DNA of 64,000 nucleotides, from contig NC_071336.1 in the NCBI RefSeq assembly GCF_027744825.2, positions 18,782,501 to 18,846,500 on the forward strand, in the 5' to 3' direction. How positions within the stretch are numbered: the stretch's first letter is position 1; each line of letters starts with the position of its first letter. This stretch comes from Synchiropus splendidus. Taxonomy: Eukaryota; Chordata; Actinopteri; Syngnathiformes; Callionymidae. Position numbers and translations under genes: made by a program. The notes under the pieces are model-generated. The model made no database searches. It had not been told where the DNA came from and worked only from the letters and a program-made list of their open reading frames with translations. Shown here piece after piece: positions 1 through 12,000 of the stretch.

Positions 1-779
1 TGACCGAGATCAGAAAAAGAGAGTTCATAGGGGAACATTTGTTGGCTAAGCCTGGGAATATCATATTGTATTTATGACTAGTATCATTTACTCTTTATAA
101 ATAGAGCTGTTTCTGATCAATAATAAGGTGCAAGAACACATTCTCTTAGTACATTTTTTACATGGTTCATGCCACCAATAAGCGCCTTATCTTCACTCCA
201 CTGAATGAAATGGACTTCACGACGAGCAACATTGAATAGTAGGTGAAACACGTGCCATACATTTAGTTTAGGGAATGACAAAGTGAAACGTGGAACTAGG
301 TCACGTAAATCGTGTTGATCGTGGATCTGGCGGCTGTCCAAGTCTTAGGACCACGACTCACATCGGCATTGAACGTACGGCGAGGTTTGTTGTTTCAAAG
401 TGAAACGGAAGTCATAGTCTTTGAACAATAGTTTGACATTTCGCTGTAATAGCTCTTACGTTTTCATCTTATTTCCTGTCCAACCTGACCAAAATCGCAG
501 CCAGTTCAGCGGCTCATTTTGTGAGGAGCTACATGAAACTGGTGAAAGAGCCAAATGTGGACCGAGAGCCGTGGGTTGGCCAGCCCTGCCTTAGTAGTAC
601 AACCCTCTATCACTCTGTTAATCCAGCTCTCACTGTCAGGATATGCTTTTTGGCACTTGGTATTTGAAGTACATCACATTCCAAGTGACGTCAACTTGTA
701 GTGTAAGATCGGATCCTTGACGAACACCAACCCAGGTCTTGACCCTCACCCCAACTGTTCTTTTGTAATCCGTGGGACA
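1..779. other. Non-coding DNA, no feature recognised
   Basis: Mixed-composition sequence with no recognisable reading frame, repeat family or RNA gene. A short antisense open frame at 117-341 has no family resemblance and is the length expected by chance. Confidence 0.6.
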
Positions 780-985
780 GTCCGGTGACCTTTGGCATCA
801 GGAAATGCAGAGGGATGGGAAACATTTGATTCATTTGAAAACCAATGCGACGCCTTTGTCATGAGCAGTGTCCTGACAAAGCCTCCGGGGATGATGCGAA
901 GCCTCTCATTACGTGTCTGTCATGAATATTTTATCAAACAGGGGAATTTGCAGTAATTGTATCTGAGATACACTTCCCTGCAAGA
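780..985. promoter_or_regulatory. Regulatory-looking non-coding block (candidate conserved element)
   Basis: Non-repetitive, mixed-composition stretch that stands out by eye from the AT-rich surroundings. It holds a TALE/Meis-type word (TGACAG on the minus strand, 917-922), a TAATT homeodomain core near 953 and a small perfect inverted repeat with 7-bp arms at 958-972. Vertebrate enhancers often look like this, but single motif words are common by chance. Only cross-species alignment would settle it. Confidence 0.25.
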
Positions 986-1999
986 AATGTTTGGTGACAC
1001 GTAGTGAAGAGGAGCAACGAACCCCAAAGCTGCCCTCTTGTTTGTATTCCCCCACCTTGCTCGCAGGGCAGGTAAAGTCGTCAGCTTGACTTTTCTGTTT
1101 ATTTTACAAGCGCCTCCTGCTGCTGGTGCTGCTGCTGCTGCTGCCTCTGAGAGCTCCCTCTGGAGGTGGAGATGATGGGCTTGATTTGTAGGGGTGAGAG
1201 GCGAGTGTTTTTCAGTTTAGAGTTACAGTGTTCCTGGACTCTCGTCTTAGTGATCGTCCAACCCTGCAGCCCAGCAAGTATCATGTTATCAAGTAGTGTG
1301 GGCCGGCACATTCTTTCTGGAGGCGATCTCCATGGAAATAAGACAACAAATGTATGTAGCCAGTTTCAATATTCCCTCAGCTTTTCTTTAATGTTAGCAT
1401 TAAATACCGACGTTCATGTTCAGGAATGTGACACGCATCGGGTTGGGAGAGTAAACTTTATTTAATACTGAGCACCAGAATATGATATATGTCGGTGAAC
1501 TTCGTCGAATGAGCGTTAGAACGCAGATGTCTGATCGTTTTCCTGTTTCTCAGAAAGAAACACAATACATTGTTGCTAAATCAGTGCAGAAAATGAAAGT
1601 AATAGCCTTCCTTGCGTCGAAATGGAGAAGAAGCAGATGTTTCTGGCATGTTTTGCTGCTTATTGTGCTGCTTTTGCAAGAGTGACGACCAGCAGGATAC
1701 ATGCCACGTTGCACACACTTGCTGTGTCGTGTTAAATGGCTGGATTACCACCGCTGGTCCAAAAAGTAAACAATACACGTTCAGAGAAAAAAAAAAAATG
1801 CTTAAACTAAACAAGAACGTCACTTAATGATGATGACAACGGTAAAGAAATGTTTCCAAGTGATAAATCTTACGTAGACACATTTATGCCACAAGGAAAA
1901 TATTGTTATGAGTGTAAGGAAAAGCAGACAATTCCACTCCAGCGTGCAGTTGCATAAATAAAGACGGTCTCACAAAAACACTGCTCCTTTAGAGCTTTG
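986..1999. other. Non-coding DNA with a CTG microsatellite
   Basis: Apart from the CTG run listed separately and an A-run near 1789-1798, I see nothing. Short open frames on both strands overlap one another and encode low-complexity or unrecognisable peptides. Confidence 0.6.
1117..1144. repeat. (CTG)n microsatellite, interrupted
   Basis: Nine CTG-type triplets with one GTG interruption. It is read as polyglutamine by an antisense open frame, but no gene context supports translation. Confidence 0.85.
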
Positions 2000-2240
2000 T
2001 GTGGCCATTGAGTTTTATGACTCTAATTCTTTCGCATATAATGCCAACATAAATATGGCACCTCACAGCGGGACGCTCCTCCGGGGGCAGTTAAGACCAC
2101 CGCTTGGCAGCAACAGGTTCGGATACACAACTTTTACTGCAGGCCCTGAGAATTTTTCCCATCAATGCCTTTTTGGCATGTTTGGGTGTGAGCATCGGCC
2201 CCATGCTGCGGATCCTTTTAAAAATCTGGATATAACTGAT
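2000..2240. promoter_or_regulatory. Regulatory-looking non-coding block
   Basis: Moderately GC-rich unique sequence. It contains an NFI-like arrangement: a 5-bp inverted repeat ATGCC/GGCAT around five T at 2165-2179, with a TTGGC half-site inside. An open frame of 82 codons overlaps it but its peptide resembles no family. The candidate status rests on texture and motif words only. Confidence 0.22.
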
Positions 2241-4130
2241 AGGAGATGATTTAGAGCTTAAACACAGGGGATGGTTTCGACTCTGCCTGCGTTCAGAGAT
2301 TTGTACAGCGTGAACAGCGCCAGTAGTGCACGTGTCACTGATTTACAAATAGAGCTGTGAAATGCTTTGGTTACTTTCCCAAGTTTGAAAAGGATCATTC
2401 TGCACGAGACATGTTTTAGATCGCATCGCTGCGAGACAGGAGGAGACGTGATAATGAAGTTCAGCATCGAGATAATTGTGCAGGATGAACCAACAAGTTG
2501 TCTTTAATAAACACTAGAAATATTAGAAATGGAAGGAATGTCAACTGCTCAGAGACATGAGACTCACTGAATGCTGACAACACCCAAACAGTTTTCTGTA
2601 TCACGCATTAACTTCAGGTCACATACATTTAATGCAAATATTTTGCATATTATTTAGGTCAAGTCTACTGTTTTTTTCAATCACCAGCAACGTTGTTTCG
2701 CTGAGCGAAATTGCGGCTTTTGTTTTTTTGAACCAAGGTCGATAGTTCCAAAGTACGAACACGCATCCGACCCTTCCAAACGCTTGTTGACACGTCACAT
2801 AGCAAACCCGTACTTACGGCAAAACACAAAATCTACAAAGACAACTATTATAAAGACGCGTAGAGGAGAATAGAGACGGAGATTAGATGTGATGACACTG
2901 TGTATAACCAAGCTCATACCGATGCTGTATGGAGGACTGAAAGGTTGATAAATACAAGCGCAGACCCACTACATGTAAACAGAGGCAGTAGCTCTCTTGC
3001 TGACAGGCAGAGCCGTGTGTAACAAAAAGCACATCTCCCGGTCATCTGGTCACATATATATATGCATTGGAATTTGTTGAATTTCTTCTCTGTGACAAAG
3101 GAGAATGTCTACTCTTGTCCTGTCTAAATAGTCTAAATAATGTAAGTTGTACCTCTGTGTTAGTTTGTGAACTGCACGTTGTTCTTGTCTCTTAAGTCTT
3201 GGCAGGAGTCCAGCCTCGTACAGGTGGATGTTGTCTCCACAAGAAATGCATCTTATGGTACGTCGAGAAAGCAAATGCTTATCCTATATTTGGCTTGTGT
3301 TTAAAATGTTCTGGTGCTATTTCGCCTGCAATTCCAAGAAGCCAAAGATTATGATGCACAACGAGAAAAAAAAACAAAAAACAGAATCCGCCGACTACAT
3401 CATCATAACCCTTTGGCAACAACACTGTGGTGGGTGATTCAGAAACATGTGCTGCCATTCCATCATGCCGAGGGCCAAGGTTCGGAGCCTTAAACACCCC
3501 GCCAAGGCTTGATAAATCTGGCCCGAAAAATCTCATTTGCAGAGAGTTAAGCATCTGCAACAATATTTATCTTCTTCCCCGTCCAAGGGTAATGGGTTAG
3601 GCAGGATAGATGAGGGCACCGTCCTCGTGCCTTCAGGTGAAGCCATCTCACAGAGGAACTGCACACCAGACACTTATGACAAAGCAAAAGGAAACACATC
3701 AACTCCCTCAATAAACATAGCACCATGGTTGAACAATTGGCCATTAGCATAATTACTCGACGTGATCTTCGACTTTTTTTTCCTTTTTTTATGCAAGCGT
3801 GTGTTTGGAGAGACGTGGGGGCGAGGAGGAGGGGGTGTTTTGTTATTGTTCCACAGCAATTAAAACCATCTAATTTCAGGAAGAACAAACACTCTTTGGT
3901 GGTAGGGGCAAAGCTTCAGGGCGCAGGAACTTCAGAAAAACAAAGTCCTCGGTGGCACCAAGTCTTGTCTGATGGTGTTTGCTCATTACGCAGCCAAGCA
4001 CTTCCTGTGGAGACACAGAAAGTGATCGGCGAGATCGTGCGCCCCGAGCTTATCAGAAAGCACAGGCTGGCAAGCGCGGCCTTTCTTTTGTCGTTTGAAC
4101 GCCGGGGAAGAAAGGAAGAGATCTAGAGGT
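2241..4130. other. Non-coding DNA, largely featureless
   Basis: Holds a perfect octamer word ATGCAAAT at 2632-2639, followed after four bases by a TTTTGCAT near-match on the other strand, and a 7-bp-arm palindrome (TTTCGCT/AGCGAAA) at about 2698-2712. The open frames of 94 to 133 codons between 3279 and 4126 overlap on opposite strands, are rich in low-complexity residues and show no domain I recognise, so I do not call them genes. Confidence 0.55.
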
Positions 4131-4134
4131 CGAG

Positions 4135-4300
4135 TTCCTGCGAAGGACTCGCTTGTTATTGGCCTTTTGATTTAGGACATTCTATCAAGTTAATAAGCTG
4201 GCACTTATTTCTGATATTAATGACTCTCATTAGAATGATGCAATCTGCCCGCCTGGTCCTTTCCAAGCCTTTATCTGTTTTTGACTTGTGATCTGCCCTT
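4135..4300. promoter_or_regulatory. Homeodomain-word-rich block (candidate enhancer)
   Basis: Within 165 bp there is a CCAAT-type word, an NKX2-like TCAAGT, ATTAATGA at about 4216, CATTAG at about 4229 and a TGATGCAAT word. The sequence is unique and free of simple repeats. Clustered homeodomain cores of this kind are typical of vertebrate conserved non-coding elements, but I could not test conservation. Confidence 0.3.
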
Positions 4301-4615
4301 GGTAGAACACACACACAGTACAAGCGTGAGCGTTGTCCCTCTGATTTATATAGAATAATGAGCTGCTGCTAACTATTTATGGATCGATGGATGAAATGAA
4401 AACACACACTTAGTAGGCAGGCAAGTGAACTGCTGTAGTGCTTGCTAGTCTTTAACTAGTTCTGTTCACCCTGTTTGCTTCAGTCAACCACCCTGACTGG
4501 CTGACGCGGTGGCTGTCAGGTCACCAGTTTGAGTCTGTGTCAGGGACCAGAACTTCTGTGGTGAGCCAGCATCGAGGGAGCTATTTTATCAGTGGCGATG
4601 TTAGATCTGCTGCAT

Positions 4616-4637
4616 TTGTTGTTGTTGTTGTTTTTTT
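4616..4637. repeat. (TTG)n microsatellite running into a T tract
   Basis: Five TTG units merging into seven T residues. Ordinary microsatellite. Confidence 0.8.
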
Positions 4638-6896
4638 AACCAGGTCTGGTCATGTCACCGACCAGATGAATCTTTTGTATATTTGTTCATTTGGTCCTTG
4701 GCTTGTTTTGCTCTCTCGAAATTTCAAATTTCTGTTGCTACTTCAACAGTCTCATTCTATACGATTGACACACTGTGTACTTGTTTTGTAGTATTGAATT
4801 ACTCATGATTGTTATTGCACAATACATTCTCTCTTTGAATACAAAGTAAGGGTTTCCCTCTAATTTGAGTTTGTTTCATCTCGTAATTGTTTAATGTAAT
4901 TTTATTTAAATAACCAGATTCACATTGTTTTCTTACAAAATTTTGATTTAACTAATGGATACCTAACACAATGGAAAATAAAAGGGAACTAAGGAAATAT
5001 TCTTTTTTTTTTTTTTACATTTTTGGAATTTTTTTTTAATGCGTCATACATCAGTGTGAAAAGAAAAAAAAGTTCTTTGTCGACCACAGGTTTCTATTGG
5101 CGTCACTCTACAGCACACTTGCCTGCTTTCAGTCCAGAGGTGAATAAAAAACATGCCACAACATTCACATCCTGAAACCAGTTTTCTTTTCCTTTTCATC
5201 CGCGTGCCTATCACATGAGTTGTCATGTTCTGAACGTCAGATATTTTCACTTTAATATAAAAGCTGACTCTATAAATGTTAACGGCTGACGTTCTACAGA
5301 TAACATGAAACACAATGACCAAACAAGAGTAAACAAGGGAGGGTGGGAAGGAAAATGTTGCGAACATGGTTCTCAGAGATTTTACGGCAGAAAACAACGG
5401 GGTAGTAAGATGTGTGAAATGCTCTGCCTTCCCAGCCTCGCTCAGCACGAGACGCAGATGTAAAAATACGGCCCAGTGTTACAGCACACTAACTTTACTG
5501 GGAGATATTGATGTAAATAGCTGCACTGATGGCTTTAGTTACAACTTGCAAACTTTCCTAAAGTAGAAAGTTTTTTAATTGGCGTGCAAACATCTGTTTC
5601 CCAATTGAAGCTCATTTGTATTGATTCATAATTTATGGGCAACATTGAAAAAGCTAAAGTAGAAAGGAGACTGTATGTATAGATTTTGAGGCTGCTGTGC
5701 CCATGAATTCAAGATGCAACGCTCACTTCCAAAAAAATCCTGCCTCACGTGTCGTACATCACTTAATGCTTTAGGGCGACAAGCTGCAATTAACTGTGGA
5801 GTGGGAAGACATTGAGTTTCATATCTCATTAAATACATTTATTTATTTAGGCAGACTGTCGCCTTTTGTTTTCAGTACTTTTGCTATGTGTGGTAATGCA
5901 GACAGATGGATCATTTAGATAAACTGGATGTTCAGTGTCAACCTTTTCATTTGTGAACGCATTCACGGAAATTAAACTGTACGTTCTGCAGCCATATGTG
6001 GAGCCATTTGTGCTCGTAAAGAGGATTTAGGATTCATAATTCTTCAGAGTGACATCCCTAGTGCAAACGTGAAAGTCTCAGAGATGGCTGCTATCCCAAC
6101 ATATTGTGCCTCAGCACAGTGGCTGCTTGCTTTTGTTTAATCTCTCTGCCATTTAAAACTTAAAAACAATATGATCGCTTTGTTGAATCATAGTCGTGTT
6201 ACTGGTGTACTCCATGAAGGTTTCATCACAATAAAATGTGTTTATGAAAATGTTATATTGTCGACGTTCACGAATCAGTTCCATTGATTTAGCGTCAGCT
6301 AAATAAGTTATAGCGCTGGGGAGTATCATCAGTCTTGAGTCATTCATTGTGGTTTGCTGCACCAGTCCTGCTATTACTGATCAGCAAGCTATTCTGTTTT
6401 ACACAGGAAAAAACAACTTTTCAATAGCATTATTTTCTTCGCTTGTTAATGCGTGTGCCATGCAGGATCCAGAGTCATCTCTGCGTCTGCTAACTGCATG
6501 AAGAGTTTGGCTCAGGTTAGTTTTTCAGTCTTGACAAGTGACATGACAATATTACCAAGCTCTTAACTTAAGGCATGTGTTAACCAAGATCTCCGACAAC
6601 GCATGCTGATTTGGTGACCTGCAAATTGACGGTTTCCCACAACTACAGAGTCGTGTTCCCCAATAAAGTTTGAACTGGCTGCGGTCCAATAAAATGTTGG
6701 CAATGTCAGGGTGGAAATTTTCATGAAGCACAGTTACAGTACACATTATACACAAAGTTGATGGTTCCGATTGGACTCTCAGTCCACTATTTTGTGGGCA
6801 ACATGAACAGCCAATCTAATAAAACACTCTGACTCCCCCAAAACAAAGAAAGAAAGAAACAAAAACAAGCATAAGGGGACAGCACTTAAAAGGACT

Positions 6897-6985
6897 TTTT
6901 TCATTTAAATGTTTTTTTTTATTTATTTTTGTGTTTATGTTGTATTTATTTATTTCTTTGTATTTGTATTTATTTATTTTTGACA
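6897..6985. repeat. A/T low-complexity (TTTATT-type) tract
   Basis: About 90 bp consist almost wholly of A and T with irregular ATTT/TATT units and a ten-T run. It may be a degraded microsatellite or the tail of an old retroposon; no retroposon body is visible next to it. Confidence 0.7.
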
Positions 6986-8894
6986 ATATTTTGTGCTTTT
7001 CAGTATGTGTCAAATGCCCAAAAGTGAGGAGTCAGCAGCTGGGCCCTAAGCCGCCCGTTGCGTTGTTTTATGTGGCATCAAATAAAAAAAGCCAAGCATT
7101 TCTTGGATCAAGCAGTACTCTTTTCCTTCAATTTGTCATCGTTAGTTTATAGTTTAAGATTTTATTTGTTCCACCAACATGGAGTACACTGTTAGAAACA
7201 TCTTTCTGAAACATTCTCACGTGTAAACTGCAGAAGACAAGTTCATATAACGAAAGCTGCTGTTACTTTAGAGATCTGGGGAGTAGAAGTGAAGGTTTAG
7301 AATAAAATAACACTTTCCACCAACTTGGCGTGTCTAAGTACATGTTATTATAAGTACATAACGTCGATGCCAGCAACGCTTAAGGTAAATGCAATGAATA
7401 TATAGGGCATTTTTTCAAGAAGAAGAAGATGAAGATGCATCCTGAATAGAAAAGCAGATGGCAATTGTACACAACTGTTTGTTGTGTTCAGTGCTCAGAC
7501 TTTAACACTGGCAAAGGCCCACACGGATCAGTGACAGACACGACAGAAAGTGTCAACAGGAAGCAGAGAACATCATTTCCAAAGATGTGTTAATACTGTT
7601 TGGGTGAAAAGAAACTGCTACAAATCATTTCTCAACCATGTGCCCTTTTGAAAATAGAGTGAGCAGATCTCTTCAAAAAAAAGAAAAAAAAAGATTGAAA
7701 ACAGACAAGAAATACTCCCCTGCTCCAGTACTGTCTCGATCGGGCATGTTTGCGTTGGCTCCAGCTCGGTGTCCAGATCATCATCCTCCAACATCAAAGA
7801 CGTCCACCTCCAGCTGGGATGTTTATCTGCTTCCAAGTCTTGAAGCCACCCAGCCAAGAGGAACAATAGTGCTTTCTCACCATCTGTGTCCCATGCTCAC
7901 TAGCTGCAGCGCTCTAACGGTCACTCTCCTAGAGTTCATAGCCAGTGTGGCCATTAAACATCCTCTGCACCGAGCTGGCTCATATCTACTGCGTTTGGAG
8001 GGGAAACGTGGCCATAACGGCTCCTAGTGTAGAGAAAAGAAAACTTGCTGGTGTTGCCTCCAACTATGTTTCCAGATGTGGCGGGGGTCAGGGGTTAAAG
8101 ATAAAAGTATCAGGATGTGGTGTACCTTGACAAGGAACTAGTTTGCAGTGCGCGCATTCCTTCGCCCGGCCGTGTGTTTCTTCTTTCCACTGGTCGCAGT
8201 GAGCGGCCTCATTTTGCGGTGCTGAGTTATGACACCACACGGTTTTGCCTGCTACTTTGGCAGTGTTTACCAACTGCAACGAAATGTTAGCCCTGTTAAA
8301 AAACAAGTAGGAAGGTTGTAGCAGTGATGAGACTACAACATTCTCAACAGGGAACAGCTGTGTGTTTAAATGACCGACGATTCACTTGTGTGTTTGGAAT
8401 TCTTTTTATTTGGAAGTTGACTCAACCCTCACTTGGTGAAAAAAATAATTCAGTTAGAATCTGCCAGCAAACAAATAATAATGAAACATGCTTATGCCAA
8501 GAGACTAAAGTGAAGACTGTCAGCTGTTATTATTGAATTTATTTTCTCTGAGAAATGGACTGCAGACGAACCAAAGTCTTCATCCGATTTGAAATCTAGG
8601 TTTTATCAATGGACTCGAACAGAAATTTAAATATTTTTTGCTGAAACTCAGGGGTAGGGAAGGTTCACAATTTTTGAGCATGAAGTGATGTAACTGTTGA
8701 AGAGATTTCAAGTGTTGTGTTGATTCAATTTTACTAGCAGTCTGTGCTGATACTAATACTAAGTACTGTACTATTACAGGAAATCCACAACAATGCAGCG
8801 TCATCGGCCTTTATATGCATTTTGTGTCTTCACAGTGGCATCGAAAATGCAGTCTAAATATTATTAGTTTCTGAGGAGAAATGATGACGGTAGC

Positions 8895-8995
8895 ACGGTA
8901 ATGGGGCCGCAACGGAGCCTTGTGGAACACCACTGCTCTTAGACTCTGGTTGAGCCATTGATACAGATAAAGAAGGGAAGTGTTTTAAACCAAGG
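8895..8995 (-). mobile_element. Possible reverse-transcriptase relic of a CR1/L2/Rex-like LINE
   Basis: On the minus strand an open frame carries the octapeptide SGVPQGSV (8911-8934), preceded by residues resembling the FSVS...S stretch that comes before it in CR1/L2-type LINEs. GVPQGSxLGPxLF is the conserved reverse-transcriptase block just before the catalytic YADD block. The expected LGPLLF continuation is degraded here to AAPLP and no YADD block follows, so if real this is a short broken relic. A chance match of eight residues cannot be excluded. Confidence 0.4.
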
Positions 8996-10635
8996 TCGAT
9001 AGTCAAGTCCGTCGTAACAGTCCGTCGTGACTCTCGCCTCCGGCAGTGAGCCGCCTCAACCCCCTGCCTGCAGCCGCACGGCAATAGAGACGTCTCAAGT
9101 TCTGAATACGCATCTATTACATAACGTCAAGAATGTCGCTGCGAAATTGGGCAAATTTTACATAAAAAGGAAAAAGACGATAATACGATTATTTCAAGTG
9201 TGTCAGAGGCTTAATAAGTGTGAAAATTGGCCTGTCATATAAGAGCTGACACTGCTGGTAAATTGCGTGATTACAGTCGCAAAGCCTTGGCCTCCCATAT
9301 TGTTTCGTTTGCGCGTCGTAATCTGCGCAATGAAAACGGACTGGACAACTTCATTTGAAAATAAAGTGGGCTAATGTGACAGAGACAACTTTATTGTGGT
9401 ATTATGGTAATTATGAGATTTAGAGGATGTGCAAAGATTACACGTCCCTTGAGATGGCTTCTTTTATTAGTGGGGCTTCAGTTGTTCCTGCCGAAAAATT
9501 GTTATCACCTTGAGCCTCTGGTTGGAAGCGAGACGTCCAATCTGAAAATGTATTTTAAGCTGCATGATGCCCAGCTCTGCAAATGTTAGTATATTTGTAT
9601 GAACAATGCTTTAGTGTATTTTTTTTGGTTTGTTTTGTTTTTTGTATGGTTGGGGGAGCCAGTGGCTGTAGAAGGGACCACAGATGTGCTGTGAGACCTG
9701 CTTGTTGTGCTGAAAAGAGCCCACGGTGCCACTAGATGGAGATAGATCCCACAAAAGAGCTCTGGGATAAATGAAGCAGAGGACACATCACCCCTTTATG
9801 TGTCCAGATTTCAGAAGGTGTGTGTGTGTGTGTGTGCACAGTTTTGGCGCTGAGAGCACGGGACAATTTTACTGCGGCGGTCTGGACTTACTTGCTACCT
9901 CAGGAGCATGTGTGATTCATAAACAGCCTCCTCAAACCTACCATGGGAGCAGCCACACTTATTAAAATGAAAATGATAATCACCTCGAGAGCAGCCTCGG
10001 ATTCTTTCCTTCGCCTAGATTGTGAGTGTCTGGGTGTTGTTTTTTTTAAATGCAGTCATATGCAGGTGTCTATCTTAGAGTGTAAACTGCAAATCAAGCG
10101 CTCCTTAATGATGCTGTCAAAACATTTCAACTTCATTTATCTCTTTTCATGCAAGCAGAAACTGCTGTCTTTATGATAAACAAACAAGCATAAAAACCCA
10201 GTAATGGCCCAACCTTGACCCATAAAGACCCACACATGCATAGAAACTTGGCTGCTCACACTCACGTTGACACACTCTGCCTGACTGCGCGTTCAAACAG
10301 GACGCTGCAATCTGCAATAAACATGCTGAGTGAAGCAAAAAGGATCAAGTATGCTTTTCAAACGTGTCAGGAAGTGAACTCTTGATTTGTTTCACAGGTG
10401 TTATTTTTAAATTTTGCAGCAGTAACATGTTACTCAAACATATTCATCGGACAAAAGTTGTGGTTAGCCATTTCCTGTTTAAAAACGATTTCACTAAGGG
10501 GATGAAGAGGGACTTGAAGGCATCACCGCCTTCCAGTGTGATCATCATTCAGATCCAGATTCGAGTCTCTAATGGAGGGAAAATTACATAGATAGATAAG
10601 GAGGAAAGTGACGTGCTATTTTTTTTTTTTTTAAT
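8996..10635. other. Non-coding DNA with a GT microsatellite
   Basis: No gene or repeat family seen except the GT run and a 14-T run at 10619-10632. A possible CTCF-type word at 9729-9743 matches 13 of 15 consensus positions, which is weak. Confidence 0.55.
9818..9836. repeat. (GT)n microsatellite
   Basis: Nine and a half perfect GT units. Confidence 0.9.
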
Positions 10636-10639
10636 CCGC

Positions 10640-11080
10640 CCTCGCCGCTTTGAATGCAAGAGAGGTATTTAGAATTAATGGCTGATAAAAGCGGAGACAT
10701 TACCCGAGCTGCAGAGCACTGGTTAATTTAACACTGATTTAAACACATAAAAGACAAGCGCCTTTATGAATGTATTCATATAGTTTTGCTTTGGTTTACA
10801 GAGCGACATTTAACCGCTGGTCCCTCTGGAGAAACTCTGTCAACAGATCTTTATTTCTGTGAAAAGAAAAAAGAAGGGAAATCTCTTAATCTCTCACGTG
10901 AATTGCACCATTTAGCTTGTAGCGGCGGTGACAGGTAATTGACTTGAGAATCCGGTGAGGGAAATTCACGTCATTGTGAATAATGCCTTGTTCCAGTGAC
11001 TCCATGTATATTTATGAATTGTTTTCCATGAAACGCTGTAAACAACTGTGTTTTAGTTGAGAGTGTTTGCTGTAAAAAAA
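10640..11080. promoter_or_regulatory. Motif-dense block (strong candidate enhancer)
   Basis: Unique sequence with AATTAATGG, a short palindrome GTTAA-T-TTAAC resembling an HNF1 half-pair (10722-10732), an E-box CACGTG (10895-10900) and a TALE plus homeodomain composite TGACAGGTAATTGAC (10929-10943). The last combines a Meis/Tgif word with a TAATTG homeodomain core at close spacing. No coding potential is apparent. This is one of the more enhancer-like stretches in the window, still unproven. Confidence 0.35.
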
Positions 11081-11159
11081 ATCGGAATGATCAGCCTTTT
11101 TGTAGGTAGATGAATGAGCTCTTGTTGCTGGGCAATCTTATTTGGACTCCAATTCTCTT

Positions 11160-11420
11160 TATAGAGTGAAATATTAAAAGCCCAATATGTCATGTGTCGC
11201 GCCTGTCATTTATCATGGTAGCAGCGGTGCATCCTGTGGGCCTGTAAAGATTTCCCTCAAATTACTTTTAATTAAATCACAAGCGTTTGTTCCTATTTAT
11301 AAGCCTGTCCTTCACTTTGACTCCAAACTGGGTTCCATTAGCAGCGACACGCCGGCTCTCCCCCGTCCACTGAACACAACATCTCAGCTTCCATCTGAAC
11401 CAGACAGCTGAGCTGATGAA
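11160..11420. promoter_or_regulatory. Regulatory-looking non-coding block
   Basis: Contains a CTGTCA word (Meis-type, minus strand) near 11206 and the palindrome TTAATTAA at 11268-11275. Unique, non-repetitive sequence ending just before a 21-T tract. Candidate status is by texture only. Confidence 0.28.
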
Positions 11421-11459
11421 GAAGTAGCCTTTTCAAGGCTAATTCATTCCACTCCATCA

Positions 11460-11480
11460 TTTTTTTTTTTTTTTTTTTTT
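11460..11480. repeat. Poly(T) tract, 21 T
   Basis: Perfect T homopolymer between two unique, regulatory-looking blocks. It could be the tail of a minus-strand retroposed copy, but no retroposon body is visible beside it. Confidence 0.85.
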
Positions 11481-11559
11481 GTTATGTGGTCATTGTTTTA
11501 TTTAAAGTTTGGTCGACTCTTTCCCCGTCTGACGGAAGTCGCGCTCATTCAGCTCTCCC

Positions 11560-12000
11560 TCAGAAAAGTCATTTAGCCTCACAATGTATGACGCATCTGA
11601 TCGGTCATTCAGGCCGGCCTCTGCTTTTATGCTTACATTAACTAACACAAAGAGCCCCCCCACAGGTTCAAGTTTAAACGTGGATTAGCAGATAAAGCAA
11701 CTCCTGATTAGGTTACTGCAGGGCTTAACGGAAGGGAAAAATGAATTTTCTCCGCAAATTATTTCACAAACATCTCCCCCCTTCCTTCGCCGTCTTTCTT
11801 TTCGTGTTCTGGCTTCATCCTCTCGCACTTACTCCCAGCATGGATATCTATTTTGGTGCAAAATCTTTGAACAATTATGCAAATTCATGTGAGGCAAAGC
11901 ACAATACAGTATGGAAATGGCTGGGAGAGAAAATGGACTCATTAAGGACAGATGGCTCGTGTAAGAAAAGCCATTTGTTATAGATGCAGGAAGACATTTT
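11560..12000. promoter_or_regulatory. Block with a SOX/POU composite word
   Basis: The perfect octamer ATGCAAAT (11877-11884) lies one base after a SOX-type AACAAT (11870-11875). Adjacent SOX and POU sites are the hallmark of neural and stem-cell enhancers bound by SoxB1 and class III or V POU proteins, although here the SOX word is inverted relative to the canonical composite. Other words include a TAATC/GATTA pair near 11690-11710. The overlapping 80-codon open frame has no recognisable domain. Confidence 0.35.
11870..11884 (+). promoter_or_regulatory. SOX plus octamer (POU) word pair
   Basis: AACAAT, one T, then ATGCAAAT. The octamer is an exact match to the POU consensus. In the textbook composite the SOX site reads in the CATTGT orientation next to the octamer; here it is the reverse complement, so cooperative binding of the usual kind is uncertain. 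Confidence 0.4.

Larger units (their letters stand above)
4301..8890. other. AT-rich non-coding DNA with low-complexity tracts
   Basis: A long plain stretch. It includes a TTG run (4616-4637), a 14-T run (5003-5016), A-runs near 7674-7690 and an A/T-only tract near 6900-6985. The open frame of 134 codons at 5044-5448 (minus) and that of 129 codons at 7638-8027 (plus) have no recognisable domain. I see no exon-like signal, transposon family or RNA gene. Confidence 0.55.

Noticed and set aside
4497..4555. tRNA-like words (TGGCTGACGCGG and AGTTTGAGTCTG) suggesting a tRNA or a SINE head
   Set aside because: The A-box-like word has an extra base, the B-box-like word has a mismatch, the spacing is too short, and no acceptor stem or SINE body is visible.
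2731..9003. Exact 16-bp match AACCAAGGTCGATAGT at 2731-2746 and 8988-9003
   Set aside because: Similarity does not extend beyond the 16 bp, and about one such match is expected by chance within a 64-kb window.
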